Source: Methylobacterium currus | GTDB taxonomy: Bacteria; Pseudomonadota; Alphaproteobacteria; Rhizobiales; Beijerinckiaceae | Reading direction: 5' to 3' | DNA: 64,000 nucleotides | Assembly (NCBI RefSeq): GCF_003058325.1 | Contig: NZ_CP028845.1 | Coordinates: 113,453-177,452, forward strand | In this document: piece by piece, positions 24,814 through 32,771 of the stretch | Layout of the letters: every line of letters starts with the position of its first letter | Numbering within the stretch: position 1 is the stretch's first letter | Notes under the pieces: generated by a model | Told to the model about the DNA's origin: nothing | Databases searched by the model: none | What the model saw: only the letters and a program-made list of their open reading frames with translations | Position numbers and translations under genes: made by a program

Positions 24814-25136
24814 CCCTCCTCCTTTTTCCGTCGTTTGTACTCCGCCCAGTGCGCCTGCGCCTCAGCGATGTCGTCCTGCTGCCGGCGCTTGGTGCCGCCA
24901 CACAGCAGGATGATCAGCGTGTCCCCGTCCCGCCCGAAATACAGCCGGTAACCAGGACCCCAGTCGATCCGGAACTCCTGAACCCCTCCCCCGACCGCCT
25001 TGGCGTTCGCGAGGTTGCCGCGCTCCATCCGCGTCAGCGCCACCGTGACCTTGGCCGCCGCCTGGGCGTCCAGATCATCGAACCAGCTGGCGAACGGACT
25101 CCCTCCGCGGGCGTCCAGAAACACCCTGATCTCCAT
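24810..25136 (-). CDS. RelE/HigB-family toxin (Gp49-like)
   Basis: 108 residues, MEIRVFLDARGGSPFASWFDDL. It has the RelE-superfamily pattern VTVALTRMERGNLANAK, then EFRIDWGPGYRLYFGRDG, TLIILLCGGTKRRQQDDI and a basic C-terminus. Such toxins cleave mRNA on the ribosome. The promoter region just upstream (25137-25170) is AT-rich, with ACTATAGT as a short palindrome and TTGATT as a candidate -35. It forms an operon with the antitoxin at 24493. Confidence 0.86.
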   Translation of the reverse strand: MEIRVFLDARGGSPFASWFDDLDAQAAAKVTVALTRMERGNLANAKAVGGGVQEFRIDWGPGYRLYFGRDGDTLIILLCGGTKRRQQDDIAEAQAHWAEYKRRKKEEG

Positions 25137-25268
25137 TCACTATAGTACCGTATATGTTACCAATCAAGCCTGCTCTGACAGGCTGCTGGATCCTCGGTAC
25201 ACCGGAGCGGCTTAGCGAGTCTCTGCAGATGCCCGCCGGAACGGCAGGTTTCTGCGGATACGGTCACG

Positions 25269-25315
25269 TTACCGCATGCCGTTCACGGTTTACGGTAAGC
25301 CGTTCGCCGTAAACG
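25269..25315. repeat. Cluster of TTTACGG/GCCGTT palindromic repeats (site 1)
   Basis: Several partly overlapping copies of a short unit (ACCGCATGCCGTT, CGGTTTACGGTAAGCCG, CGCCGTAAACG) in both orientations. The same family recurs at 26391-26423, 26487-26514, 26579-26677, 27615-27659 and 29981-30026. It lies upstream of the TIR-domain gene. Binding by a partition or regulatory protein is inference. Confidence 0.6.
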
Positions 25316-25430
25316 ATGACATTGAACAAAGATGGAACGAATGCCCAGCCTGGCCATTGGCCTGCTGAGCTGCCAAGGTCGCCAAAGGGAGAGCAGCGCA
25401 AGCCGATCACGCCCGGAGGCACTGTGCCCG

Positions 25431-26387
25431 ATGCCGAACAACGCCTTCATCTCCTACGCCCACGCCGACGAGAAGCGCCTGGAGCGCCTGCACAAGCACC
25501 TCGTCATGCTGCGGCGCGACGGCAGCCTGCAGGCCTGGTCGGATCATGCGATCATCCCTGGCGACAACGTCGGCCAGACGATCAGTGCGGCGCTGGCTCA
25601 GAGCAGCCTGTTCATCGCGCTGGTCAGCCCGGACTACCTGGCCTCGAACTACTGCTACGAAAAGGAATTCCAGCGGGCGCTGCAGCTGCAGGCGGAGGGT
25701 CGCCTGCGCATCTTGGCCGTGATCCTCGAACCGTGCGATTGGCTCAACTCGCCATTTAGCCAGATCCTCGTCCTGCCCAAGGACGGCAAGCCGGTGTCCG
25801 AGTGGACAAACGAGAACACCGCCTACCTCAATGCCGTGGAGGGTATCCGCCGGGCGCTGGCGGCCACCCCCTCCCCCGGACCGGACGTGGGGGCCGAGGG
25901 CACTGGCGTAACGGCGCTCGGCACGGCGCGGCGCGTGCGGGTCAAGCAGCAGTTCGATGCGATCCAGAAGGCCGAATATGCCGAGGCCGCTTTCCGGACG
26001 ATCCAGACCTACTTCCAGAACGCCTGCGCCGAGCTGCACGAGGCCAGTGACCAGATCCGCGCTCGGTTCGAGCTTATGGGCCCGAACGCGTTCACCTGTA
26101 CGGTGGTCAACCGCGCCCTGATGCGCAACGGCGAGGCGCACATCACAGTCCGGCAGGCGCGCGGCGGCCGCATGCAGGTCGGTGACCTGTCCTTTGTCTA
26201 CCAGCCGCATGCCGAGGCTGGTACGTCGAACGGCTGGATGAGCGTCGAGGCAGACGACTACAACCTGTTCCTGAACGCCATGATCGACGGGCTAGGACGC
26301 TCTCGCGACGAGAAGGTTACGCCTGAGCAGGCTGCCGAACGACTCTGGAACAACTTCGTCACCCAGGCAGGCATCGAGTACGAGTAG
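25431..26387 (+). CDS. TIR-domain protein, probable defence effector
   Basis: About 318 residues. The N-terminal TIR domain (residues 1-140) starts NNAFISYAHADEKRLERL and contains FIALVSPDYLASNYCYEKEF, with the Glu expected in NADase-active TIR domains. The C-terminal 170 residues (from VRVKQQFDAIQKAEYAEAAF) are not a family I recognise. Standalone bacterial TIR proteins degrade NAD+ in anti-phage defence or act as adaptors. The start at 25431 has GGAGG upstream. It is flanked by palindromic repeat clusters and lies just before parA. Confidence 0.8.
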   Translation: MPNNAFISYAHADEKRLERLHKHLVMLRRDGSLQAWSDHAIIPGDNVGQTISAALAQSSLFIALVSPDYLASNYCYEKEFQRALQLQAEGRLRILAVILEPCDWLNSPFSQILVLPKDGKPVSEWTNENTAYLNAVEGIRRALAATPSPGPDVGAEGTGVTALGTARRVRVKQQFDAIQKAEYAEAAFRTIQTYFQNACAELHEASDQIRARFELMGPNAFTCTVVNRALMRNGEAHITVRQARGGRMQVGDLSFVYQPHAEAGTSNGWMSVEADDYNLFLNAMIDGLGRSRDEKVTPEQAAERLWNNFVTQAGIEYE

Positions 26388-26390
26388 CAC

Positions 26391-26677
26391 TACCGCTTAC
26401 GGCATGCGGTATGCCGCAAGCGCTGCGGCCGAGGCTGCCGGCGTTGGTTACCGCCGCCTGAGCCAACAACATATTGTTCCAGCAGCGTTACCTTATGCCG
26501 TTTGCGGCAAATGGCGAGATCAGCGCAATGCGGGCGTCCTTCTCCTATCGGCGCTGAGATGAGCTGGCGTCATCGCAAGTTTTGCCGTAAACGGCATGCC
26601 GCGTGCCGTGTGCGGCATAAGGCACACCGCTTGCCGCATACCGCGTGCAGCTTGCTGTTAACCGCTTGCCGTTTAGG
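26391..26677. repeat. Palindrome-rich region upstream of parA (sites 2-4)
   Basis: Three dense clusters (26391-26423, 26487-26514, 26579-26677) of GCCGTAAACGGC, ATGCGGTATGCCGCA, GCCGTTTGCGGC and related units. The last is about 100 bases and nearly continuous, ending 24 bases before the parA ATG. The position suits a partition centromere or a ParA/RHH operator. No longer gene fits in the gap. Confidence 0.65.
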
Positions 26678-26700
26678 CTCGCCCCCGAAAGGATGCCGCC

Positions 26701-27354
26701 ATGAACGTCATCGCATTTGTCACCCAGAAGGGCGGCACCGGAAAAAGCAGCCTGGCCGTCTCTCTGGCCGTCGCGGCCGAGGAGCGGGGGATCAAGACCT
26801 CGATCATCGACCTCGACCCGCAGGGCACCGCCAAGAACTGGTATGAGCGCCGGGAAGGGACCGGCGGCCCGGAGGTCAACGCCCTCCAGGCCGGTCAGCT
26901 TGAGGCCGCGATGGGGCTCCTGAAGAAACAGGGAGTCCAGCTCGTGATCATCGACACGCCCGGCGTCGATACACCGGCAGCCACCGCGGCGATCCAGGTG
27001 GCCAACCTGTGCCTGATCCCAGCGCGGCCGAGCATCGCCGACATCGAGGCTGCCGCGCCGACCGTGCGCAGCATCACCCGCCTCGGCAAACCGTTCTCCT
27101 ACGTCCTCAACCAGTGCCCGCCTGGCCGCTCGATCCGGACCAGCGATGCGTTCCGCGTCCTGCAGCTGTCCGGCGCGGTGGCGAACACACCGCTCGCGAT
27201 GCGCGCCGACCACATGGACGCGCTGGCGACAGGGCAGGGGGTCACCGAACGCGACACCACCAGCAAGGCCGCCGCCGAAGTGCGCGAGCTGCTGCAGTGG
27301 GCGCTCAACCGCATGGAAGGAAAACAGCATGGCCAAGAAACCCGCGTCGCTTGA
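26701..27354 (+). CDS. parA: ParA-family partition ATPase
   Basis: 217 residues. It has the deviant Walker A motif KGGTGKSSLAVSLA, the Walker A' motif IIDLDPQGTAKNW, and Walker B LVIIDTPGVDTP. It has the short ParA form (no N-terminal HTH), as in ParA/ParG-type systems. It drives plasmid segregation on the nucleoid. It is followed by a small RHH partner whose start overlaps its end, and is preceded by a large palindromic repeat region likely to be the centromere. Confidence 0.92.
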   Translation: MNVIAFVTQKGGTGKSSLAVSLAVAAEERGIKTSIIDLDPQGTAKNWYERREGTGGPEVNALQAGQLEAAMGLLKKQGVQLVIIDTPGVDTPAATAAIQVANLCLIPARPSIADIEAAAPTVRSITRLGKPFSYVLNQCPPGRSIRTSDAFRVLQLSGAVANTPLAMRADHMDALATGQGVTERDTTSKAAAEVRELLQWALNRMEGKQHGQETRVA

Positions 27355-27613
27355 AATCGCCCTTGGCGGTCACAGCCAGCCCGCTGCCCAGGACACCGCC
27401 GAGGTCGTACAGCACCCGTCCGCGGCGGCCGCCCGCCCGGGTAAGTCGCAGGAGGCCAAGCTCACGGTCTACGTGCCGCCGGCTGCCAGCAAGCGCCTGC
27501 GCCTGATGTGCATCGAGCACGACCGCGACCTGAACAGCTACCTGCGCGAAGGCCTCGACATGGTCCTGGCCAAGTACGGCCAGCCCTCGCTGGCGGAGTT
27601 TTCCGAGAAGTGA
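27329..27613 (+). CDS. Small ribbon-helix-helix partition partner
   Basis: About 94 residues. A flexible N-terminal half (AKKPASLEIALGGHSQPA) is followed by a C-terminal fold matching RHH proteins: EAKLTVYVPPAASKRLRLMC, then RDLNSYLREGLDMVLAKYG. It overlaps the end of parA by 26 bases. By analogy with ParG-type proteins it would bind the centromere and stimulate the ParA ATPase. The flexible tail could carry the ParA-interacting residues. The palindromic repeats on both sides (26391-26677, 27615-27659) are its candidate binding sites. Confidence 0.78.
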   Translation: MAKKPASLEIALGGHSQPAAQDTAEVVQHPSAAAARPGKSQEAKLTVYVPPAASKRLRLMCIEHDRDLNSYLREGLDMVLAKYGQPSLAEFSEK

Positions 27614-27614
27614 A

Positions 27615-27659
27615 GGGCGGTATGCGGCTTGCGGTAAACCGTAAGCCGTAAACCGTCAG
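27615..27659. repeat. Palindromic repeat cluster after the partition genes (site 5)
   Basis: GCGGTATGCGGCTTGCGG, then TAAACCGTAAGCCGTAAACC: the same repeat family as upstream of parA, directly after the stop of the RHH gene. It also borders the first repA iterons. Confidence 0.6.
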
Positions 27660-27698
27660 AATTGGCGACCGTCTGCATACGGGCTGCAACAGTGAGCA

Positions 27699-27743
27699 GA
27701 AATTTGGGGCTGCTGTTCCCGAATTTTGGTGCCACTGTTCCTG
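27699..27743. repeat. Two inverted iterons upstream of repA
   Basis: AATTTGGGGCTGCTGTTCCC and AATTTTGGTGCCACTGTTCC, lying in opposite orientation to the iterons after repA. The placement in front of the repA ATG suggests autoregulation by the initiator. Confidence 0.7.
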
Positions 27744-27768
27744 TCATGCCCTAGCTTGAGTCGCAGCC

Positions 27769-28782
27769 ATGACCACCGGACGCCCGCTCACGCCTGAAGA
27801 ACAGCAGCGCCTCGCGCGCCGCGAGCGGACGCTCAAGAACCGGCGCGGCCGGCGCAACCCGGCAGTGATGCCGGACCGCCTGGCGCGGACCTCGGCCTTC
27901 GTGCCGCGCAAGGTCAACCTGATCACCGACAGCAATTTCACCCGCGTCTACGAGGTGCCGGGCTACTCGGTCGTCGAGGTGAGGGGGCGCGAGCTGGGCA
28001 GCCAGCACCGCGATGCGATCTACGCCCTGTTTCGCCTGAAGCGCGAAAAGGTCTCCATGCCCAACCCGGACTACCGGCCGGGCACGTTCATTCCGCCCAT
28101 GCGGACCTACTACGAGACGCGCACGAGCTGGCGCGAGCTGATCCGCGTGATGGGCCGCACCGAGCACGTCAACAACCTCCTGAGCCTCGTGCACGTGTTC
28201 CAGGAGATCCAGCAGGTCAGCGTGCTGATCCACGAGGGCCGCTCCCTCGACGAGCTCGACAAGATCAAGAAGACCCGTTCGATCGGCGCCCTGCCTGACA
28301 GCCGTGGCAGCGCCGCGCCGCTGATCACCGAGGTCAGCTGGGAGGGCGCGCAGCTCGATAGCAGCGTCACGGTCCGCTACGGCCCGAGCGTGCTGCAGAT
28401 GATCGAGAAGGCGCACCTGGTCAGCATCAACGCCGACGTGCAGTTCCGCCTCAAGGGCGACCACGCCAAAACGTTCTGGCCGTTCATCGACAGTCAGCCA
28501 GCCTTCGCCTGGATCGACGAGGAGCGCCTGGCGCAGCTCGCCGGCCGGGATCTGTGGTCGGACAAAGAGACCAGCGCGACCCGCGCCCAGTTCCGCAAGG
28601 ACTGCCGGCAGGCCTTCAACGACATGGTCGCTGCCGGCGGCCTGAAGGAGTGGCGCGAGGAGATCACCGGCTCGGGCTGGAAGAAGTCGCGCCGCTACCA
28701 CTACACCCACGCTGCGCCGACCCAGCTGGAGATGGATCTGGCCAAGGCCGCAGGGCAGGCGGCGGCACAGCTGACCGCCTAA
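27769..28782 (+). CDS. repA: Plasmid replication initiator RepA
   Basis: 337 residues. It begins MTTGRPLTPEEQQRLARRER with a basic N-terminus. The winged-helix initiator region follows (residues 90-240, including WRELIRVMGRTEHVNNLL and VSWEGAQLDSSVTVRYG). A second winged-helix-like part has RAQFRKDCRQAFNDMVAAGG. It would bind the iterons flanking it and open the origin. It is followed directly by many iteron copies, a DnaA box and an AT-rich segment, and is preceded by two inverted iterons. The family is assigned from context and fold pattern. Confidence 0.85.
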   Translation: MTTGRPLTPEEQQRLARRERTLKNRRGRRNPAVMPDRLARTSAFVPRKVNLITDSNFTRVYEVPGYSVVEVRGRELGSQHRDAIYALFRLKREKVSMPNPDYRPGTFIPPMRTYYETRTSWRELIRVMGRTEHVNNLLSLVHVFQEIQQVSVLIHEGRSLDELDKIKKTRSIGALPDSRGSAAPLITEVSWEGAQLDSSVTVRYGPSVLQMIEKAHLVSINADVQFRLKGDHAKTFWPFIDSQPAFAWIDEERLAQLAGRDLWSDKETSATRAQFRKDCRQAFNDMVAAGGLKEWREEITGSGWKKSRRYHYTHAAPTQLEMDLAKAAGQAAAQLTA

Positions 28783-28805
28783 GCGTCTGAATTCCCTTGC
28801 TGCGG

Positions 28806-29356
28806 TCCGGAAGTGCAGCCCCAAATTCCGGACAGACCGCGCACTGGACGCTGGCAACCTACGTGCTGATGCGTGCCGCTAAACCCCTGCAATTATTGAC
28901 AGCAGGCCGGAAAGGCGGCCCCAGAATTGGTCCGGCCGGTCGTGCGGCCGGTCATACCGGGGCAGGGGATCTGTCTGCTAAGTGTCTGTCTCTGCTCGCC
29001 TCACACCGGAAAGCCAGCCCCAAATTCAGGTCCAGAACGGCCTTCCTGTGCCCTGTTTTATGGTGTTTGGGTGCCGGAAGACGACCAAATGTGCGTGCGG
29101 GAACAGCGGCCCCAAATTTCCGCAGAAATCCGCCGTTGCCGCCCACTCCTAAGGGCAGCCTTAGGGCTGTGGATAACACGGGGTGCCACCGGAAGTGCAG
29201 CCCCAAAATTACGGAAGTCCGGCCCCAAATTCGGGAAGTCCGGCCCCAATTTACCGGAATACTAGCCCCAAATTTATGGCCTAACCCACTGCAGACAAAC
29301 AGGAATTTTTATAAAGACTTCTTATATAGATATCTTAAAGAGACCTAAAGAGACGC
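28806..29356. other. oriV: Origin of replication with iterons, DnaA box and AT-rich region
   Basis: At least eight direct copies of an iteron with core CAGCCCCAAATT or CGGCCCCAAATT, usually led by CCGGAAGT or CCGGAA. They start near 28808, 28907, 29006, 29100, 29189, 29212, 29233 and 29254; the last four are closely packed. A perfect DnaA box (TTATCCACA, minus strand) lies at 29176-29168. An AT-rich stretch follows at about 29293-29345. Further inverted copies lie at about 29787, 29897 and 29940. Confidence 0.85.
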
Positions 29357-29786
29357 AGGCCTGTGGAGCGAACCCACAGAATCTGACCCTTGAACAAGCC
29401 CGTGGACAGGCTGTGCATCTCCGGTTCCGTCTGTGCAAGCACAGACCCCGCCCCTTTTCGCTACGCGAAAACCCGCTCCCCCGCCCAATACGGAAGCCGC
29501 CTCCGGCGGCTCGATTCCAGATGGTGGTCGCCTCACGGCGACCAAAGATGGGCTCTCCGAGTGTGCGGGTGGCAAAATCCACCTGAGCGACCTCAGGAAG
29601 CGTTTGGGGCGGCAGAACCGACAGCGTGACGGCAGAGGCTCCGAAAGCCGCTCACAAGCCTCCTGAGAGGCTTTGTCACCGCGCTGAGCGCAGTGGGGTG
29701 ATGATGCAGCCGCTCCGCGACTGTGAATCCCGCAAGCGACGGGGTGCCGATCTGGCGGATGAGCTTGGCCCGCGACGCGGCCACGG
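29357..29786. other. Non-coding region beyond the origin
   Basis: I see no convincing gene here; frames on both strands have no recognisable motifs. Hairpins are present, for example GAAGCCGCCTCCGGCGGCTC near 29492 and GGTCGCCTCACGGCGACC near 29524. The region may belong to the origin (spacer between iteron groups). Confidence 0.4.
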
Positions 29787-29962
29787 TAAATCTGGGGCTA
29801 GCTTTCCCGTGGCCGTTCAGGCCCTCAATCAGACACTTGATCGGCGCGCGGCCGAGGTCAAACCGTGCTCTAGGCGACCGTTCGGCCCGGAGATCCCGGA
29901 AATTTGGGGCCGGTGTTCCCACAAAAACCCAAGCTGGAAGCCAATTTGGGGCCAGCTTTCCC
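29787..29962. repeat. Three inverted iterons on the far side of the origin
   Basis: AAATCTGGGGCTAGCTTTCCC, AATTTGGGGCCGGTGTTCCC and AATTTGGGGCCAGCTTTCCC. These are reverse-oriented versions of the repA iterons, with a fixed tail TTTCCC or GTTCCC. They bracket the origin with the copies in front of repA. Confidence 0.7.
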
Positions 29963-29980
29963 GTTCAATCAGGCCTTGCC

Positions 29981-30026
29981 GCGCAGTTTACCGTTTACGG
30001 CAAGCCGTTTGCTGTATGCGGTGCAA
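29981..30026. repeat. Palindromic repeat cluster (site 6)
   Basis: CAGTTTACCGTTTACGGC, then AAGCCGTTTGCTGTATGCGG: the parA-associated repeat family again, at the right border of the origin region and 18 bases before the IS6 element. Confidence 0.6.
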
Positions 30027-30043
30027 GCTCATGTAAGCGCGAG

Positions 30044-30937
30044 GGGCCTGTCGCAAACGCGAACGGACCCCCGTTTACGGGTCGGTAACCATCCCTGCCC
30101 AGCTTGCCGCTCTGCCTCGGAGCCGGCCCATGTTCCTCAACGCCCTCGCCCTCAAGCTGAAGAGAGAGGCCCGCGGCGACTTCCGGGGCCGGCACTTCGA
30201 AGCCACCCTGATCGTCCAGGCCGTCACCTGGTACCTGCGCTACTCGCTCAGCTATCGCGACATCGAGGAGATGCTCCTCGAACGGGGCCTCACGGTCGAC
30301 CACTCCACCATCAACCGCTGGGTGCTCGCCTACGCCCCGGCCATCGAACGCCGCCTGCGCCGGTTCCGCAAGCCGCATTGCGGGTCCGTGCGCGTCGACG
30401 AGACCTACATCAAGGTGCGGGGCCAGTGGCGCTACCTGTACCGGGCCATCGACAAGCACGGCGAGGCGGTCGACTTCCTGCTCACCGCCAACCGCGATCT
30501 GGATGCCGCTAAGCGCTTCTTCCGCAAGATGCTGCAGGATCAACCGCTTCTCGCGCCTGACCGGATCGGCACCGATGGCGCCGGTCCGTACCCGTCAGCC
30601 ATCGCAGAGAGCTGCAAGGAGGGGCTGCTGCCGCGCACGCCCACCCACTACGTCACCAAGCACCTGCAGCAGGGGATCGAGAGCGACCACTTCCGAGTGA
30701 AGCGGGCGATGCCGCGGGTGGGCGGGTTCCGGTCGTTCAACACGGCGCGGCGCACGATCTGCGGCTTCGAGGCGATGCTCTGGCTGCGCAAGGGCTTCGG
30801 GTTCGCTGGCGCGTGGACCGTTCGGGAGCAGAACCAGCTGCTCGCCACCTGCTTTGGTCTTCCGCTCGCGAACAAAGCGTGAAATCGAGGGCGGGCGGCT
30901 CCTTCTGCGGCCCGAACCCGAGTTTGCGACAAGCCCG
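30044..30937 (+). mobile_element. IS6-family insertion sequence
   Basis: An 894-base element with 18-base inverted ends (GGGCCTGTCGCAAACGCG at the left; GGGCTTGTCGCAAACTCG reading inward from the right). No 8-base target duplication is seen, so the present flanks were probably joined by IS6-type recombination. A related transposase remnant lies at 59270-59565. Confidence 0.85.
30130..30882 (+). CDS. IS6-family transposase
   Basis: 250 residues, complete. An N-terminal zinc-finger/HTH region (ALKLKREARGDFRGRHFEA, then LSYRDIEEMLLERGLTVDHS) is followed by the DDE nuclease domain: VRVDETYIKVRG (D), RIGTDGAGPYPSAIA (D) and QQGIESDHFRVKRAM (E). It catalyses cointegrate formation. It is complete and in frame, unlike many IS in this window. 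Confidence 0.93.
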   Translation: MFLNALALKLKREARGDFRGRHFEATLIVQAVTWYLRYSLSYRDIEEMLLERGLTVDHSTINRWVLAYAPAIERRLRRFRKPHCGSVRVDETYIKVRGQWRYLYRAIDKHGEAVDFLLTANRDLDAAKRFFRKMLQDQPLLAPDRIGTDGAGPYPSAIAESCKEGLLPRTPTHYVTKHLQQGIESDHFRVKRAMPRVGGFRSFNTARRTICGFEAMLWLRKGFGFAGAWTVREQNQLLATCFGLPLANKA

Positions 30938-31129
30938 GAATTTGTCGGGCGCAGCCCCGTCGGCGGCGCTGCCGGCGCTGCAGCGGGCGCCGAGACCCTG
31001 AATGCCGGTCGCCTCGACCTGGCCGAGCGCTAGGCCTGGTTGGTGCTCGCGACCCGCTCCTAAGAACCCGGGGCCCTCGACGTGCTTGGCTGCGTCGCCT
31101 TGAACCGGGGCCGGCCCAAGCGGCCTGCT

Positions 31130-31590
31130 GTTCCTCGGCCTCTACAGCGAGATTGCGCGCGCCAGCGTGGTCGCGGGGCACAGCCTGGTTGCGGAGCATG
31201 CGCTCGCGCCGATCCCGACCGGCGTGCGGGCGGGGCGGCGTACCGTCATGACCGATGCCGCGGCGCATCCGGACCTCGGCATGCTGCTCAGGGCCGCCTG
31301 GGACTTCTGGACCCTGTCGGAATGCTGCGACCTGACCTTCCACGTTGAGGAGCACCGTTTCACGCTGCCCAGGATCGGCGCGATACCGGATGCTTGCGGG
31401 CTGGAATTGCTCGGCCTTGAGCTCGAACACTCCTTGGATTGAGAGGGCGTATCCCGGCCGAGCTCTCGGATCCGGCCGCGGCGCGGTCGCCGACGGCGTG
31501 GCACGGCTTCGAGGCCCGCCATCCCGAAACCTTCGGCGACACCTACCGCATCTGGGCTCGGCAGGCGCGCCCGGGCCGGTCCGCGCTGAG
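31130..31590 (+). pseudogene. Remnant of a TPR/SAM-methyltransferase-type protein
   Basis: Two consecutive frames give the C-terminal part of a protein resembling bifunctional TPR-methyltransferases: LFLGLYSEIARASVVAGHSL, then LRAAWDFWTLSECCDLTFHV and EEHRFTLPRIGAIPDACG. A stop follows near 31441 and a shifted frame reads TAWHGFEARHPETFGDTY. There is no N-terminal part. It lies directly after the IS6 element, which probably removed the 5' end. Family assignment is from recall. Confidence 0.5.
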
Positions 31591-31609
31591 CCTCGATGCC
31601 GGGGTGCCG

Positions 31610-32125
31610 TCAGTCGGCTCGCCCGGCCTCGCCCGCGGCGGCCTGGGCTCGCGTCGGCTCGCCGAGCGCGCCTTGGTCCCCGGGCGCGGCGGCCCCAGGA
31701 CTGTGCTTCAGGGGCGTCAAGAGCGCGAGGACCAGGAAGTTGCAGAGGGCGAGGATGAGCCCGAGATCGTAGTAGCCAAAGCCGACGGCCGCCCCGATCA
31801 CGCCCACGTTCCACAGGCTCGCCGCGGTCGCGGTGCCGTGCACGTTGTCGCCGCCTTTCAGGATAGCGCCGCCGCCGATGAAGCCGATGCCGGTGATGAG
31901 TCCCTGGAGGATGCGCGCCTGCTCCGGCGTGCGCGCGCCGAGGAGCTCGCTGGCGAGCAGGATGAGCCCGCAACTGGCGATGGCGACGATGGGAAAGGTG
32001 CGCAGTCCGGCGCTGCGTGCCTCGCGCTCGCGGTTCTATCCGAGCGGAAACGCGAAGGCGAAGGCGAGGGCGAGTCGCACGACGTGATTGGGTACGTCCC
32101 CCCAGATGCCCCAGTACGAACCCAT
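31610..32125 (-). pseudogene. MgtC/SapB-family membrane protein with an internal amber codon
   Basis: In one continuous minus-strand frame the sequence reads MGSYWGIWGDVPNHVVRLAL, then FAFPLG, a TAG at 32038-32036, then NREREARSAGLRTFPIVAIA. It goes on to GFIGGGAILKGG and NVHGTATAASLWNVGVIGAA. Family members have Trp at the stop position, so one TGG-to-TAG change would explain it. The remaining frame is intact to 31610. MgtC proteins are linked to low-Mg2+ adaptation. Without suppression only about 29 residues are made. Confidence 0.8.
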
Positions 32126-32256
32126 GATCCCTCGCCGGTTTGAGAATGTCCCGAGGACCGCCCGCACGTCGTGCCGCCGCTCCGAGCGCGGGGCTGTGCC
32201 GGATCCGAGACGATACCCTGTTCTCCATGGGCGTCGCCGGGCGCGGATCAGGCTGC

Positions 32257-32589
32257 TCAAGGAGCATCCTCGCCCTCCACCACGCCCAGACAGCTTTGTC
32301 CGCTGACATGCGCGACCATGTCCGTGATCACGCAACGCACATGCGCATCGGTGGTCCCGTAGAACACCTGCTTGCCCCGCTTCTGCGAGCGCACGAACCG
32401 CGCCGCGCGCAAGAGGCGCAGGTGATGGCTGACGAGCGACGTTGACAGGTCCACGCGACGGGCGATGTCGCCTACGCACAGAGGGCCATCGAGGCAGACC
32501 ACGGCAATCCGCAGGCGGTTCGCGTCGCCGAGCAGGCGGAAAATCTCGGCGAGTTCGGTCGCCTGCTCCTCGTCCAGGACCAACGTCAT
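32257..32589 (-). CDS. ArsR/SmtB-family metal-sensing repressor
   Basis: About 110 residues from MTLVLDEEQATELAEIFRLL. It has the winged HTH DANRLRIAVVCLDGPLCVGD, then RRVDLSTSLVSHHLRLLRAA. The alpha-5 helix region holds DAHVRCVITDMVAHVSGQ, with Asp, His and further ligand residues of the Zn-type alpha-5 site (as in SmtB/CzrA). It represses until metal binds. It is divergent from the lipid kinase and Na+/Ca2+-exchanger-like genes; an imperfect dyad lies just upstream. Confidence 0.86.
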   Translation of the reverse strand: MTLVLDEEQATELAEIFRLLGDANRLRIAVVCLDGPLCVGDIARRVDLSTSLVSHHLRLLRAARFVRSQKRGKQVFYGTTDAHVRCVITDMVAHVSGQSCLGVVEGEDAP

Positions 32590-32607
32590 CGCGCGTCCAT
32601 GAAACAT

Positions 32608-32623
32608 TTGAACATGTGTTTGA
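32608..32623. promoter_or_regulatory. Candidate ArsR-type operator
   Basis: TTGAACATGTGTTTGA, an imperfect inverted repeat of the ATGAACA type bound by SmtB/ArsR repressors. It lies 19-34 bases upstream of the repressor's ATG, in the divergent gap. Confidence 0.5.
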
Positions 32624-32771
32624 GTTATCAGCTCAGCGCGGCACGTCAAGGAGAACGAACGATGCGTGGCTCAGCCCGGCCGCATCATCAGCCCACCTGC
32701 ATCGAGCTTTCGGACATTCGGACCGTTGGCGCGTCAGCATCGGTCCCATCCGTGCGCGCGGCGCGGACCTG

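Noticed and set aside
28806..29280. CRISPR-like appearance of regularly repeated motifs after repA
   Set aside because: The repeats are short (about 20 bases), unevenly spaced, some tandem without spacers and present in both orientations. With repA and a DnaA box they are iterons.
30648..32309. A 553-codon minus-strand frame spanning the IS6 element and the mgtC region
   Set aside because: Arg-rich without motifs and overlaps the IS6 transposase and the mgtC frame; a shadow.
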